This document shows positions 35,340-49,310 of a DNA stretch of 64,000 bases, piece by piece. The stretch comes from Perognathus longimembris pacificus (Eukaryota > Chordata > Mammalia > Rodentia > Heteromyidae), in NCBI RefSeq assembly GCF_023159225.1, contig NW_025957123.1, positions 1 through 64,000 of the forward strand. The letters run 5' to 3'. The translations under genes and the position numbers were made by a program. The notes beneath the pieces were generated by a model. It did no database searches. It was not told the origin of the DNA and saw nothing but the letters and a program-made list of their open reading frames with translations. The first letter of the stretch is position 1; each line of letters begins with the position of its first letter.

Positions 35340-38300
35340 GGTAATGATTCCATTAGCTTCCTAAGATAGATTCCAATGAAGTTTTTTGTTTCTTTATCTT
35401 TGGCATTATTTAGACTGGATATTTAAAGAACTGGTCCCAGATGATAAAAGGGTGGATCCGGCTAATGAAACACATAATGGTCATGTCAATATTGACAAAA
35501 ATCAAGTTTTCCTTACTGAGTAAAATTCAAAATGTTTCAAGTTGTGTTTTCAAAGAATTTCAATATGAAATGATCAAGAAACCAAGTATCCTTGTGAGCT
35601 TGAAATGACTTTAACAATAAGATTGTTCCACTCCAATTTAAATCAATATTTATACATGAGAAATTACATATCTTAGGGTCTTAGAAACATTAGTATGAGA
35701 GCAGTAGTATGGAAAACACATTCGGCTTTAAATGAAAAGGAGTTTTCACTTATTTATTTTCAGATTCTTTTAATACCTTTCAATTTCTTCTTTCAAGACA
35801 GTAGTAAATTGTACACTGTATCAGGTGTATGTGAATACATGGGTTTACTTAACAATTCACGGATGGATTCCCTAAATTATCAAAGGTACACTGTGAAAAT
35901 GAGGATCACTACATTATAGCAGCACATAGGTCGTTATATACATACATGGACATATACATACACAAATAATGGAGACCCACTGATTGTACATGTCCCTATG
36001 TAAATAAACATAATCATATATACATATATATCATTGAAACTATATATGAAATTTTGTTTATTATGTAGTGGTTGGTGTCTGAGAGCAAATTAAAATGTTA
36101 ATTGTATTAAAGAGAGGACATGGTAGTTTGAAGTGAGGATTAAAATAAATAATCTCCACATTATTTCAGGAGAAACAATAGTGTGGAAACAATTTTATAT
36201 TTAAAGGGCAATATAATCATTAGGATAGAGGAAAGCCAAATATGTTTACATTGTGGAGTGTCACCTAAAAGTAAGCATGAATACAAGGAATAGTTGAATG
36301 TAAACTGAGCCAGTCAAATAGGAGAATGCATTAGAAATCTCGTATTTTATAACATGGATGAATTCAGTATTTTTTGGTGCAATCGAGGAATCTATCATTT
36401 ATTGGATCTCTTTTGTCTATCAGTTTTGTGCCAAAGTGCTTTAGGCACAAGAAACACATCCCAAAAGTACAGGAAAAAATATCCATTTCCAAGATAATTC
36501 CCAGAAATGGCAGCGCCAATTATCTTCATGGAAAATATTTGATAGTTATACTTGTGCAGGTAGTAATAGTTTTTCGAAGTTATATTTCTGTTGTCTATAG
36601 GCCTGTGAAGCAAAGCCTGAATCCATTAGTGGCAACAGATTTTAACATTTCTTAGTTATTGTTGTAGTAAATTTTTTAATCCCTTGCACTGACATTCGAT
36701 CATTTTAGGTCAATAAAAAATTATATTTTGCAACAATATTCTTAGAGGCTTACTCTACTTGGAAGCAGAATAGTGGGGACCCTTTCATCCTTATGGTCTA
36801 CTCCATAAGCAATATAATAAGCAATTCATGCACAGGAATGTATATCAAGCCAATATACGGAAATGGGGGGTAATGAAAGCATATTTCGTTATACTGATCT
36901 CACTTATTTAAAACACTTCAGAAACAAATACCGAGGTCCCAAAGAACATGAAATTTCATGCATAGTATTTGCTGCCCATTTGTGTGATTCTCTCATCACC
37001 ATCCTTACAAGTGCTGAACCTACTTGTTTTCCCATAGAGTGGGAATGGATGCCATTTCTTGAATATAGAAGATTTTGAATTGACATGTAAACAGTTTTTA
37101 TCGTGTTACAGTTTAATTGAAGGCAGCAGACTACATATGAAATTTCTATTACATTTCTCTCATATATTTGTATAATGAAGAGTTAATATAGACAAAATAT
37201 TATTGAAAATTCTATTTCAAAATTTATTCTGCCTCATTTTTGGTGAAAGCATTTACATCCCTATGAAATTTCTTTACGGCATCAACTATTATATTTTATG
37301 TCCCTCCAAAGGAGTAATAGGAACATTGAAACATAATATTCCCTTAAGTATTTATTACTTAAACACCAGAAAATAACTGCATGAGTTTTGCTCTATGACA
37401 AAGCATCCATGTATTTCATCTAACAGCATCTCTGGGTATTGATATTAAAATACGAAAGAAAAAGTGAATTGCTTTCTTGTGAGCAAACAGATATATTGCT
37501 TATTAAGAATTAGTGCAGGAAATTTATAAGACACTGTACAATAATAAAATTTCATAAATATATGCATGTCAACTGCTGTTTGAATAGTTCAAGTCTACAG
37601 GCAATTGTCTACAGTTTCTCCTGTGTACATATGCTTAGAATATTGCATGAAAGTAAAAAAAAAAAAAAACACATTAATATTCTAATGCCCTGATGTTAGT
37701 GGGAATCCTTTTATTCTAATTGCATCAATAAACACATTGTTTCAGGCAAGTTTGTGTTGGAAACCATATTTTCCAAAATCCTAACAAGATGTTCTGAGCC
37801 AATCTTAGGTGTTTATGTCTTCTACTAAATTGTCATAATCATGTATGCTTCCCTATTTTATTGGAGAAATTTCATTTTTTATTTTGCTGTGGAAGTGAAA
37901 TAAATTGAAACACCATTCCAACATGTCAATGCAAAGACTTCACCAACATACATAAGAGTATTTCACATAGAAATTCAAAAGTCTACTGAAATGGCACAAC
38001 AGGAATGCATTAGCGCAAGTGATGTAAAGTAGCCAAATAATGATTTCCAAATTATTTGCAGACAAAATTGAAGGAAGAATTTTGTGCTCAAATTTTCACC
38101 TGTTAACGGTTAAGATTCTTCTCTACTATATTAAGAACAATTAAAACATTCTATTATATTTACCCTGGGTTTCCAAATTTGAATTACTATGGAGTCACAT
38201 AAAAGGACATGCCCAAATTTAATCATTGGGAATTAACACAGTAACAGTTAACTACATTTGGGAGTTATCTCACTTTCAAATTCAGACAGCGTATAGAAGA

Positions 38301-38560
38301 CTTACAAGATTCAGGAAATCTACTGCTGCTTATAATTGGTTTTCTGGGTATGAGTTTGGATAGATTTTCAGAAGCAAAATTACATTAACCTGAATATAAA
38401 TCTTGAACTTTACGTGTCCACTCATACAGTGTTGTTCTTGTAACAGAAGATGCTCATAACACATACAAGTGAAGATTTATTATGGAAGTAGACGTAATTT
38501 CAACTACTTATGGCCAGGTCATTTTGAGTGTCATATAAACCATCCATTCATTATTCTTGT
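35340..38560. repeat. unassigned diverged repeat unit D2
   Basis: It begins directly after D1 and is colinear with it, but lacks roughly 2 kb matching D1 32,450-34,600. From 37,380 it matches D3 ('atgagttttgctctatgac', 'ttcataaatatatgcatg', 'gctgtttgaatagttcaag'), lacking about 680 bp present in D3 at 58,180-58,855. No gene was found. Confidence 0.7.
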
Positions 38561-39560
38561 GTACTTAAAGAAGGAAGAACTCCAATAAATCAGCATTTAT
38601 ATCTATGCAGGAAAATGTTTCACAATCATTTCACATTTCTGAAAGTTTAACTATATTCGCAAAACTATGTACCAACATTATTATGGCAGCTTTTCCTCAG
38701 TGGTGATCATTCATAAAACATATTATTTTTACAAAATCATAGGGGAAAGTATGTTTAGTGGTGATTATGTGGTTTATAGTAAATCAGAGAACTGGGATTA
38801 CACTCTCCATTTTCTCGTTTGTTTCATGTTCTTTTCTCCCTTATTAGCTGTGTATGTGTTGTTCATGTCTTTGAACTTCATTTCAAATATGTGTCTTACA
38901 AATTGATTTTAGTATTCTAAAACAGAAAACAGAAGAAGTTGTTTACCACCAGCCCTGTTTGACGAAGGATTTGTGTCTCGACTATCAGTAGGTTTGAAAA
39001 ACAAGATTCAATCAAATCATATGGCATAACTTATTATCTAAAATGTATATGAATATTCACATGATTCTGTATTACTAATGTGGAAATGTTCCAATTGTTT
39101 CAAAACTTCGATGTTGTATACCAAATTTGGCACATTATCTCTATCTAATGGATCAGAATTAGAAAGAGAGCCTCAAAATTCTCCAGAATCAACTGATAAT
39201 ATTTACTTCCAGTTATTGCTTGTGCTAGGGTAATAGGAGTTTAAGTTACTCACAAAGCACAATTTCATTGTACCAATAAAGGATACAAAGGATAGATGAA
39301 GAGATTTTTAATAAAGAATCAATGAAATGTTGAGGGAGTATTGAGGTGAGTGAAAAATGTGCATAAATTTCTTCTCACAGCTGTTATTTCCTTACTCACT
39401 TTTTTCCTTTTTCCCTTCACATTGTCCTCTTGTACAAACCAACTTCCTTTTCCATTATTTTTTCCAAAACAAAAAATTTTATCCTTAAATGTCTATTGTC
39501 AATCTTGTCTCTAATGCTTGTAGCTTCTAGTATTATTAACTGTTAAACAATTCCTTGCAG
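38561..39560. other. AT-rich intergenic sequence
   Basis: No convincing gene. A plus-strand frame of 79 codons (38,667-38,906) is AT-biased and unrecognised. The last 150 bp are pyrimidine-rich and may be the 3' end of the following antisense L1. Confidence 0.4.
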
Positions 39561-41735
39561 ATCGGCTAGTATATAGTTATCCACCTGAATTTATGTACAT
39601 AAACATTAGTGTTTGTGTGTCACTTTTGGATACCTTTCTCTCAAGCATGTCCCTTGTCTCCCCGTGAATTGGTAGCTGAGTCCTGCTTTCTTCATCATGT
39701 CTGTGTTACTTATTTCTAACACACACATATCAGCCAGCCAATGCTCCATTGTATGTTCCACGCTTGTGTCCCAATGAAAACTGTTTTACAAATGTTTTCT
39801 AATCGTTGTGTAGGATTCTCTTGTATAGAGACACCATTTCCTTGGATCCAATCATCTATAGTGGGACATTGGAATTGTTTCCATTTCTTGGCTTTTTTGA
39901 AGTGTGCAACATAAACATGGGTGTGCAGGTTTTCTCGTCCTATCCTGGGTCTTGTTGCTCAGAATGGGACATGTGCTTTACCTTGGGTGTTCTATTCAAG
40001 ATACTCCACTCTCTTTTCAAGAGTGGTTGCAGTAGTTTACATTCCCAACAAAATTTCAGTACATTTCTTATTTCAGGGAATCACCTCCTGCACTTGTTGT
40101 TGCTTGAGTTCAGAATACATGTCATTCTGACTTGGGCAAGATGTTATTTCAGTGTTGTTTTTATTTACATATAATTTACTTCCAATGATGGTTGTTATGT
40201 TTCTGTGTTTCATTACCATTTTTATTTCGTCTTCTGTGAAGTCTGTTTTCAGATCCATGGTGAACTTCATGATTGATTTGTTGGATTTAGGAGGGATTAG
40301 TTTCTTGTAGCCCCTGCATGTGAGAAACATTAACCTATTATAATATTTGTCTGTTGCATTGCTGTTTGGCTGTCTGTCTGGTTTCGCGACCATGACCTTA
40401 GCTGTGCAGAACATTTTTATTTTAATGTAGTCCCATTTTCCAATCTTTCACCAATCTGTTGTGTGCCTCAGACTCTGTTCAGGAAGTTCCTCCCTAGGCG
40501 TAGAAGACCTGATATCTTAGCTACTCTGTTCTATTATAGTTACTAGGATTCACATTTGATGTTGATATCTTAATCCATTTTGAGTTGACATCGGTGCTGG
40601 TATTATGCTAGGGTCAGCTTTGATTTTTTATTCCTGTGCTGATCCTTTTTCCCCATCTCCAATAATTGAAGATGCTACTTTTTTCCATTGTATGTCTCTC
40701 ATACCTTTGCCAAATATCAGCTGACTGCATGTCTCTGGTTTCTTTGAAGGTGTTCTGCCATATTGTATTCATCATGCATCTCGTTTTTGGCATTAGAAGT
40801 TTGTATTTTTTTAAATAATGCTCTTGTAATAGAGCTTGAAAGCAGGCATTTTGATACCTCTGTTGCTGCTTCTTTTGCCTTCAATTACTTTTGCTGTTCT
40901 AGATCTTCCTATTTCAAAAGAATTTTTGTATTGCTTTTCCTATTTCCTTAAAGAATATAGTTAGATTTTCATGAGTTTTCAGTGAATTTCTATAACATCT
41001 TTAGCAATATTGAAAGTTTACAATATTGGTTCTCCTTATCCATGAACATTGAAGGATGAGAAAGACAATCCTGGCCCTGGAGAGTATGCCCCTGCCCTCA
41101 GGGACATGGCATGACAGCACAGTTTGTACTGAAACCACATAGGATTTTGTATTCTGTTTTTGGATTCTGCTAGCTAATATTTTGTTTAGGAGTTGTGCAT
41201 CTTTGGTCAAATTTAAGATTGCCTTCTAATATCATTTTTGTATTGTACTTGTCTGGTTTTACCATGATATTAGCTTCATGGAGAAGGGTTATGATTTCTC
41301 TCTCTACATAAATTTCGCAAAAGAGCTTGAGGAGAATCGATGGTTTCCCCTCTTAGAAAGTTTTGTAAAATTGGATGGAGAATCCATCTTGGCTTTATTA
41401 AATTGGAAGATATTCCATTCCTTTTTGTATCTCATTTTATTTCATGGCTTTATTTAAGTTTTTTTATATCTTCTTGCCTCAGTTTGAGCAGTTTATGTTT
41501 ATGTAAAACTTCATCCATTTCCCTCAAGTGTTCATTCTTTAGTTAGTTTAGTTTCTGGAAATAGTTGTTATTTATTATTTGGATACTCTGGATTATTCAG
41601 GCAATTATGACTGGAGAGTCCCTGAGGGACTCTTCTCCCATTCTTTAATTTTTCTTGAAAATGATCTGTCAATTTTATTAATTTTCTTAAATATCTAGCC
41701 TTTATCTGAGACAATTTGTGGGGATTATAAAGAGA
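39561..41735 (-). mobile_element. old L1 fragment, antisense (ORF2 part)
   Basis: The minus strand carries decayed ORF2 from the reverse-transcriptase region (about 41,730) to the ORF2 end (about 39,800). Compare 39,850-40,200 with 23,150-23,420. Stops and frameshifts are numerous. An unrelated-looking stretch lies at about 41,060-41,130. Confidence 0.7.
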
Positions 41736-41804
41736 GCCAAAGACTAAGTAACACCATATCCTACATGGATCTGAAAGAGCTGTAGACTTTTTCACCCCAC
41801 AGAG

Positions 41805-44800
41805 GTCCCGTACATATTCTTCTCAGCAGCTCATGTAACATACTCAAAAGTAAATCATGTCATAGTACACACAAAGAACTTCAGCAAATAGTACAGAATT
41901 GACATTATCCCATGTATTCTATTTGATCACAATGGAATAAACCTAACCATCAATAAGAAAGGATACCACAGAAACTACACAAATAGTTGCAGGCTAAACC
42001 CAAAACATACATCTAAAATTTGAGACAGAGAGCAAATTAAGGACAAAATTAACGAATTCATAAGCCACAATGACAATGAAAATACAACAAAAAGAAATAT
42101 GAGAGACAGCAAATGCAATGCTGATGTTCAAGATGTTTGCCTGGACAGCACACATTAAAGAATGGAATAAGAACTGGTAAATAGGCTCATGGTGCAGCTA
42201 AAAGGTGTAAAAAGTAAAACCTTGAGAGAAATAAGAAAATAGGGAAACAGGAAAAGATGAATCTAAAACAACTTGGAGGAGAGAGATAAAAAAGTTTAAA
42301 GAAGAGATAAATCTGATTGAGATTTGAAAGTCCATTCAACAAATAAATAAAACTAAAAGTTGGTTCTTTCAGAAACCGAATAAAATTGAAAGACCCATTG
42401 TAAGACATACAAAAGAAGAGACTCATATTGGTTAAATGAGAGACTATGAAAGAAAAGTTACAAAAAATAAAGAAGACATTCAAACACACATAAGACACTA
42501 TTAACAGAACGTTTACTCGCTAAAGTATGAATCTTCTACAGAAAAGGATCAATTCTTAGAGAAGTATAAACTGCCCAAACTGAATCAAGAAGAAATAAAT
42601 CAATGAAATAAACCAAAAACTTACAGCAAGATACAGGAGCTAATCAAGAGTCTCCAAAGAAAAGTCGATGCCTAGAAGGTTTCCCCAGTGAATTCTACAA
42701 AACCTTCAATGAGGATCTAATAGCAATACTCCTCCAACTGTTCCTGAAAATAGAAACTAAGGAGGAAATTCCAAACTCATTCGATGAAACTAATATTAGA
42801 CTCATCCCCACACCAGGCAAAGTCCAAACAACAAAAGAAAATTATAGACCATTATTACTAAAGAATATAGATGCAAAGCCCCTTAACAAAGTATTAGATG
42901 ACAGGCTCCAGAGACTGATCAAGAACATTATACATTATGATCACTTATGCTTCAGTGGACCTACACAATGATGGTTCAACATCTGTAAATCAATAAACAT
43001 AATTCAACAATTCAACACAGGTGACACAAAGAACCACATTATCATCTCAGCTGATGTCCAAATAGCCTATGACAAAATAGGACAACCATACATGTTAAAA
43101 GCTCTGGAATGAGCAGGAATAGAGAGAATAGTCTTTAAAACAATGAAAGCCATATACAACAGACCAACTGCTATTATGATATTAAATGGGGAGAAACTAA
43201 GACCATTTCCCCTAAACTCAGGAACAAGAAAATGATGCCCACCCACCCTGCTTTTACTCAATATAGTGCTGGAATCCCCAGCCATAGCAGTAAGGCAAGA
43301 GGAGGACATCAAAGTGATCCACATTGGCAAAAAAGAAATCCCACAATCCCTATTTCCAGATGACCACATCTAATATCCAAGACACCCAAGAAATTCAGAA
43401 AATAACCCAGAAATTCATATGGAACAGCATAAGACCTAGAATAGATGAAGACATTCTACCCAGAAGAAGCAACGCAGCAGAATTCATAATACAAGACTTC
43501 AAGTTTTATTATAGAACCATTATAACAAAAACAGCCTGGTATTGGTACAAAAAAAAAAAAAAAAGCATGTGAAAGCTAACGAAATTGAAGAGCAGACCCT
43601 GAAATAAAGCTGCATTCTTACAGTCAACTGATATTCGCCAATGAACTGATATATACAAGAGAAAACATAGCATCTTCAACTACTGGTGCTGGGAAAATTG
43701 TGCAGGCACAAGTAGAAAATTCAAAGTTGACCCTAGCTTATCATCATGTACCAAGAAAAACTAAAAATGGATTCAGCATCTCAACATTACACCAGAATCC
43801 TTGAAAGCAGTAAAGAACAGTGTAGGAGAGACACTAGAACTTACAGGCAGAGGTAGGATTTCCTGAATATAGTCCCAAGCTTACAACAGATAGGGGAGAG
43901 ACTACACAAAAGGGACAACTAGAAAAAAAAAGTTTCTGCGAAACTAAAGCTATAGCCACCAAACTACAAAGACATGCAACCCTATGGGAGAGGATCATCA
44001 CCAGCTCAGCAACAGACAAAGCCCTAATTTCCATCATCTACAGAGAACTCAAAAACTAACCCTCTACAACCCCAGTACACTAAATATTAAATGGACAAAT
44101 GATATAAAGAGCGACTTCACAGAAGAAGAGACAAAAATGGCAAACTAAACATACGAGGAAATGTTCAACATCCCCGGCAGTAAAGGAAATGCAAATAAAA
44201 CATCCCTGAGATACCACCTCACTGTCATGAGAAGATCCTATGTTCAACTCAGGCAATAATAATTCTGGAGTGGATGCTGGCAAAACGGGTGCCTCCTCCA
44301 CTGTTAGTTGAGGTGCAAATTATTTCATCCAGTTAGGAGAATTGTATGGAGGTTCCTGAAAAAGCTCAGCATATACAGAACCTATGACCAAGCCATAATT
44401 CTACTAGGCATCAATCTTGATCAACAGGTCTCATGATATTATAAAGAGATCTATAAACACATATTCATCGCTGCACCATTCACAATAGCCAAAATATGAA
44501 AAGAACCCAGATTCCCCACTACAGGTGAAGGGATCCAAAATTGTGGTGCTATACACAATGGAATTCAACATAGCAATTTGAAATGAGAAAATATTGGTAT
44601 TCGCAGGGAAGTCAGCAGAACTTGAACAAATAATGTTGAGTGAGAAAAGCCTATAACACAAATAACAAAAGGGTATAGTCTCCTTGATATATGAGTGCTT
44701 GTGTGTAAGCTGGGAGAAAAAAGTAGAGACCAGGTTGGCAAAACAAGTATCTTCTTTTCAAATGGTATTTCCACAGGTTTGGGTCAAGGAAATTACATTA

Positions 44801-45165
44801 TGTATGTAAATCCAAACAAGTACTAAACATCAACAGGTCTAGAATAGAGTTATCAGTGAATCCCAATAGCTCAACAGCTTATGTACATATGCTCATAGAA
44901 TATAAGGATAAGCAAAAACAACTCCAAGAGAATTGCACTGGGGGAATTATGTTCTTGACCTTACATTTAAAGTTCTAGGTGAATTTTCTTTGGCATAATC
45001 TAAATGGATTACTATATATGATTTTGGTACACTGTGTATTGCACAAATGCCTACCTGATGTAGGGAAGGGAAAGAACACTGAGTGTTTGGGACATCAGAT
45101 AATATGTACTGACTGCCTTATTATGTAACTGTACCCCTTTTGCACAGGACATTGTCAAACAAAAA
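41805..45165 (+). mobile_element. old L1 fragment, sense (ORF2 to 3'UTR)
   Basis: It begins in the ORF2 endonuclease region ('cattcttctcagcagctc'-like, 41,815) and passes reverse-transcriptase sequence at 42,640-43,360. It jumps at about 43,370 past the polymerase palm to C-terminal sequence (KFIWNSIRPR). It ends in the 3'UTR with an A-rich 'caaacaaaaaaattc' at 45,165. A 16-base A run is at 43,549-43,564. Confidence 0.75.
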
Positions 45166-46924
45166 AATTCTAGCCTTACCCTGAGACCTTTTTATAACTA
45201 TTTACCATGTCAACTTAGCTTACAAATATAATAAGCATATTTATGAGTCATTTTCATATTGATTTTCCGTGATATCTACTTTTGAAGGCTAAATCTCAGG
45301 GAATACGATTTTCAAAATCATGATAGCAACTATAGTCTAAAATTTAGGACGTGTAGCAGTTTTTGTTTCCTTGCTTTAGATTAATGATATTGCTTGTGAC
45401 AACAAATCTCTCAAGGTAACCAAGAACAAGACAAGAAATCATACTTTATCATTTTTGTTTTGTTTATTTGTTGAGACCAAAATAAATGATAGGAGACCTC
45501 TACTGGCCTTAGTAAAATGTCACGACATCGAAACAGACTCTGGCTCCCCTACACATAGGTGTCTAGCTATATTCCAAATAAGAAGATTGTAATCTCTCGA
45601 GGAATTTCAGATTTTAAATATTAATGTTAGTGAATTGTGGGATATATCTTGTTGCTAGGGAAATGTATTTCTAAACAAACCTCACATAACAGAAGTCCTT
45701 AAGTTTATCTGAATTAAAAATATTTACAAAATATATGTTGTGCTAATATTTGCGATTATAAAGAAAACGAAATTAATACCATCAATTATTAGTCGGTCTG
45801 AGTCGGGTTTGAGAATGGCCTGGAGACACATGATGAGTGCTCTATACCACAGGATACAAGAGAAATGCAAAACAAAATGACTATCATATTAGACATAGCC
45901 CCAAAAGAATGTCCATTATCAGGAAAATTATTAAACATAAAAAAGGAATACTGTTAATAAGAAATGTTGGAAGCCTTCTGGACGAAAGGAATGCTATTAA
46001 ATATTGAAACAGATAGATACTTGTTCAATAATGGTGCCACATATGAGCTACCAATGGGTAGTAAAAGGGGAATCAAGCCTTCATAACTCGTGCATCCCAG
46101 GTGCGAATTCACAAAGAACTATTACTAATTTCATAAATGGTCGTCAACCCCCCCAAGCCCCATAACAATACTGGTGAAATACAGAAAAATGTTCTTGCTA
46201 TGACAGTTGAAATTGCCAGAAGAATCAACACATGATCCCATGAAAACAATTGTCAGGAACACAGAAACTATTTCTTGATGGTACATCAAAAATAAGGAAA
46301 GAAATGGAAGTAAAAATAGATACAGCCAACTCCTCATCTAAAGAACCTCATATTTTGAGGCCAACAGTGCATGAAAAAGACTCAAAATTCAATTACTTAA
46401 CATAAGGAAGTATCACATGGAGAGCTGATCAAGCTACCAATAACAGGTCAATTTCCATAAAGCTAATTATATTGGAGTCTGCATATCCAAGGACCGAAAA
46501 GAAGAATCGAGGATCTCATGATCTAAGACAACTCCACTGATATTCGACAGAGGGACTATCACACTCGAAAACGCCATCAAATATCATGTAGGATTTATCC
46601 ACGAAACACAGGACAAATTCAGGAGACATAATCTGCACATTGTTGGAAAGAATAAAGGAATAGTATATCAGAGCAGAGATATACCACTCATATTCAATAG
46701 AATTATTGCAGAGAATTACACCAATCTCAAAGCGGAAGCCTTACAGGAGCAGAAGAAGCATCCTGACCACCTAAGAGACCATAACCTACAGGAAAAAAAA
46801 CCAGACACAAAAAATTAAAGAGTTCAGAACTCTACAACAAGAAAACATATCAGAATCATGTCAAAACTCTCCATTAAAATTTTTGATGAAGGACAGCCTG
46901 GATGAACACAATTCAAGCACTAAA
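45166..46924. other. AT-rich interval with an old L1 fragment
   Basis: 45,166-45,830 shows nothing recognisable. About 45,830-46,440 resembles a very decayed sense L1 ORF2 3' part ('aaatgcaaaacaaaatgac', then the usual order of landmarks). 46,440-46,924 is unassigned. No gene. Confidence 0.4.
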
Positions 46925-48130
46925 CTATGCATGTGCCCCATCCACAGAGGATACCCAAGTCCCACTTGCAAGCTGTGTGAACCAGAGTAACCCAGGATAT
47001 TACCAACAAGGGATGCAGTTCAAAGCAGATCCAGCCCAAATACTGAAAGCAAGTCAAACACGGTAAGCAGCAAAATATACTGCTAGCCATTGCAAGGAAA
47101 CCAGAGACTAGAAAGCCCATCCAAACAAGGAAGGAAGACTCCATTTGTTCCCAAGATTTTTTAAGATTTTATTTATTTTTTCCATTTCTGTAATGTCATT
47201 GAGTTTTTATATTCATTTTTACCTGTTTGTTTTTAGCAAAAAATTTTTTCGGTTATTTGATTTTCCAGTTTTTTTTTTCACTTCTTTAAAATAAATTTTC
47301 TCTGTTTTGTGCATTTGTCTTCCACTATTTTTTCTTTATTTTCCTCTTCACATTCTCTTTCTTTAAAATTACTTTCCCTGGAATAACACCTCCACTCTTC
47401 TCTGTTAACTGAATTGTCTATCCTTTTAAACGTCTTCTTTCTACCAATACTACTCTTCTTCACATTTCCACGTCACTGTAAATAACCCACAATTATCACC
47501 CTCCCCCATATTATTTTACTCTTTTCTCTTCATTGCCGCTAATTGACCCTCCTGACTTATTTACAGGAACTCCAGATTCCATTGATCTCAGGTTATTGGG
47601 GATAGGGTATCCCTGCTCAATCATAGTGAATCAAATGGGTTCAAAGACAAAGCCAGCCAGTCCAAAAAGAACTTAATATACTAACAAAATTTGCTCATAT
47701 GATTGTAACAGTAAATACGTAACTACTGAGTACAGGGTACAGGATTTGTTGTTATATCAAAATTGTATTCTTCAGGAACACCAATCTCATATAACATACA
47801 GGTATACAAGGTATCTCTATATAATTGTGAACTTCAAAGATTTACACAACAGAGCCTGGTAAGGTATGCATGAGGTCTTCAACAGTGCTCACAAGTGTTT
47901 CTTGATTGGATTTCCCATACCAAATGGGCGGAGGAAACACAAGATCGATGGCAAAAAATGGTGTCTCATTTCACTGTATAAACAAACAGGAAGCAGAGCA
48001 GCCAATCAAAGAGAAGACAACCCTCAAAATGCTGTACAAAGTCTACTGATAAACATGATAAATAAAAATTGTGAATCTCTCCAGGAAACTATTCTATAGC
48101 ATGAAAAGGCAAAGCAAAAATTAATGGAGA

Positions 48131-48347
48131 GGGCTGTGAATATAGCCAAGTGGCAAGAGTGCTTGCCTCCTACACATGAAGCTCTCGGTTCAATTTCTCA
48201 GCACCACATATATGGAAAACGGCCCGAAGGGGCGCTGTAGCTCAGGTAGCAGAGTGCTAGCCTTGAGCGGGAAGAAGCCAGGGATGGTGCTCAGGCCCTG
48301 AGTCCAAGGCCAAGGACTGGCAAAAACAACAACAACAAACAAACACA
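48131..48347 (+). mobile_element. ID-like SINE interrupting L1 ORF1
   Basis: Sense SINE with tail 'caacaacaacaaacaaac' and a 9-bp target duplication, TAATGGAGA, at 48,122-48,130 and 48,348-48,356. Confidence 0.93.
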
Positions 48348-48349
48348 TA

Positions 48350-49205
48350 ATGGAGAATTTCATGGCTTCCACAAATAGAAAGATAAATGAGCTTCAAGAG
48401 TCAAATGAAAAGATAGCTACCCAGCTAAAAGATATGAGAGACAGCACTCAAAACCAACTTAATGAAGGTGATGAAGTAAAAAAGTCAATGCAGGACCTAA
48501 AAGATGACATGGAAAACATTAGGAAAGACGAGAGGGAAGAAAAAGGGAATCGAAATCAAGTAGCTAGCCTAGAGTCCCGACAAGCTGAGGTAGACGATCA
48601 AAACTCAGGAGCTGAAGATTCTCTAAAGTTGATGGAGAAAGTTCAAAAATCAATACAAAACCAATCTCATCGACAAAACAGATCGCTCCATGAGCTCAAG
48701 ACACAATCAGGAAGCTCAATTTAAGGCTAATATGTATTGAGGAAAACCTGTAGAAATAATTTAATGGAATAGGCAACAAAACATTAGCCAAATCCTTCCC
48801 AAATATCCAGAATGATAGGCCTATACAGATACAGGAATCATTTACAACTCCAAACCGACCAGACCAGAACAGGATATCCCAACAACAAATGTGATCAAAA
48901 CAGGATCAATACACTCCAAGGACAGAATCCTTAAAGCTGTTAGGGAGAAAAAACAATCACATATAAAGGAAAAGCAATTAGAATTAACCCAGACATCTCA
49001 GCAGAGACCATAAAAGCAAGGAGATCCTGGGATGAGGTATACCAATCCCTAAATGAAAATAACTACCAACCAAGAAAATTGTATCAAGCTAAACTCTCAT
49101 TCAAAACCCAAGGTCAAATAAAAGCCTTCCACACTAAGGAAAAAGTGAAACAATATATCGCCACCAAACCAGCTACACATGAAATCCTTAAAGACGTGCT
49201 ATAAA
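48350..49205 (+). pseudogene. L1 ORF1 remnant
   Basis: The first 124 codons (48,350-48,724) are open and form a charged, heptad-rich coiled coil (NRKINELQESNEKIATQL segment), as in the ORF1p trimerisation domain. The RNA-binding and C-terminal parts continue in broken frames to about 49,205, where a KQYIATKPATHEILKDVL-like end is followed by a stop. The SINE upstream separates it from its own start. Confidence 0.8.
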
Positions 49206-49310
49206 GGGAAAATAATCAAGATCACAATACAGACATAGAAATGAACCCTAAATAGTAAACTAGAATACTAGATCAAGAAATGGGAAGACACAGCATTTAA
49301 CAAGGTAGCT

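Noticed and set aside
39806..40174. 122-codon plus-strand frame
   Set aside because: It lies on the complement of a decayed L1 ORF2, so it is not an independent gene.
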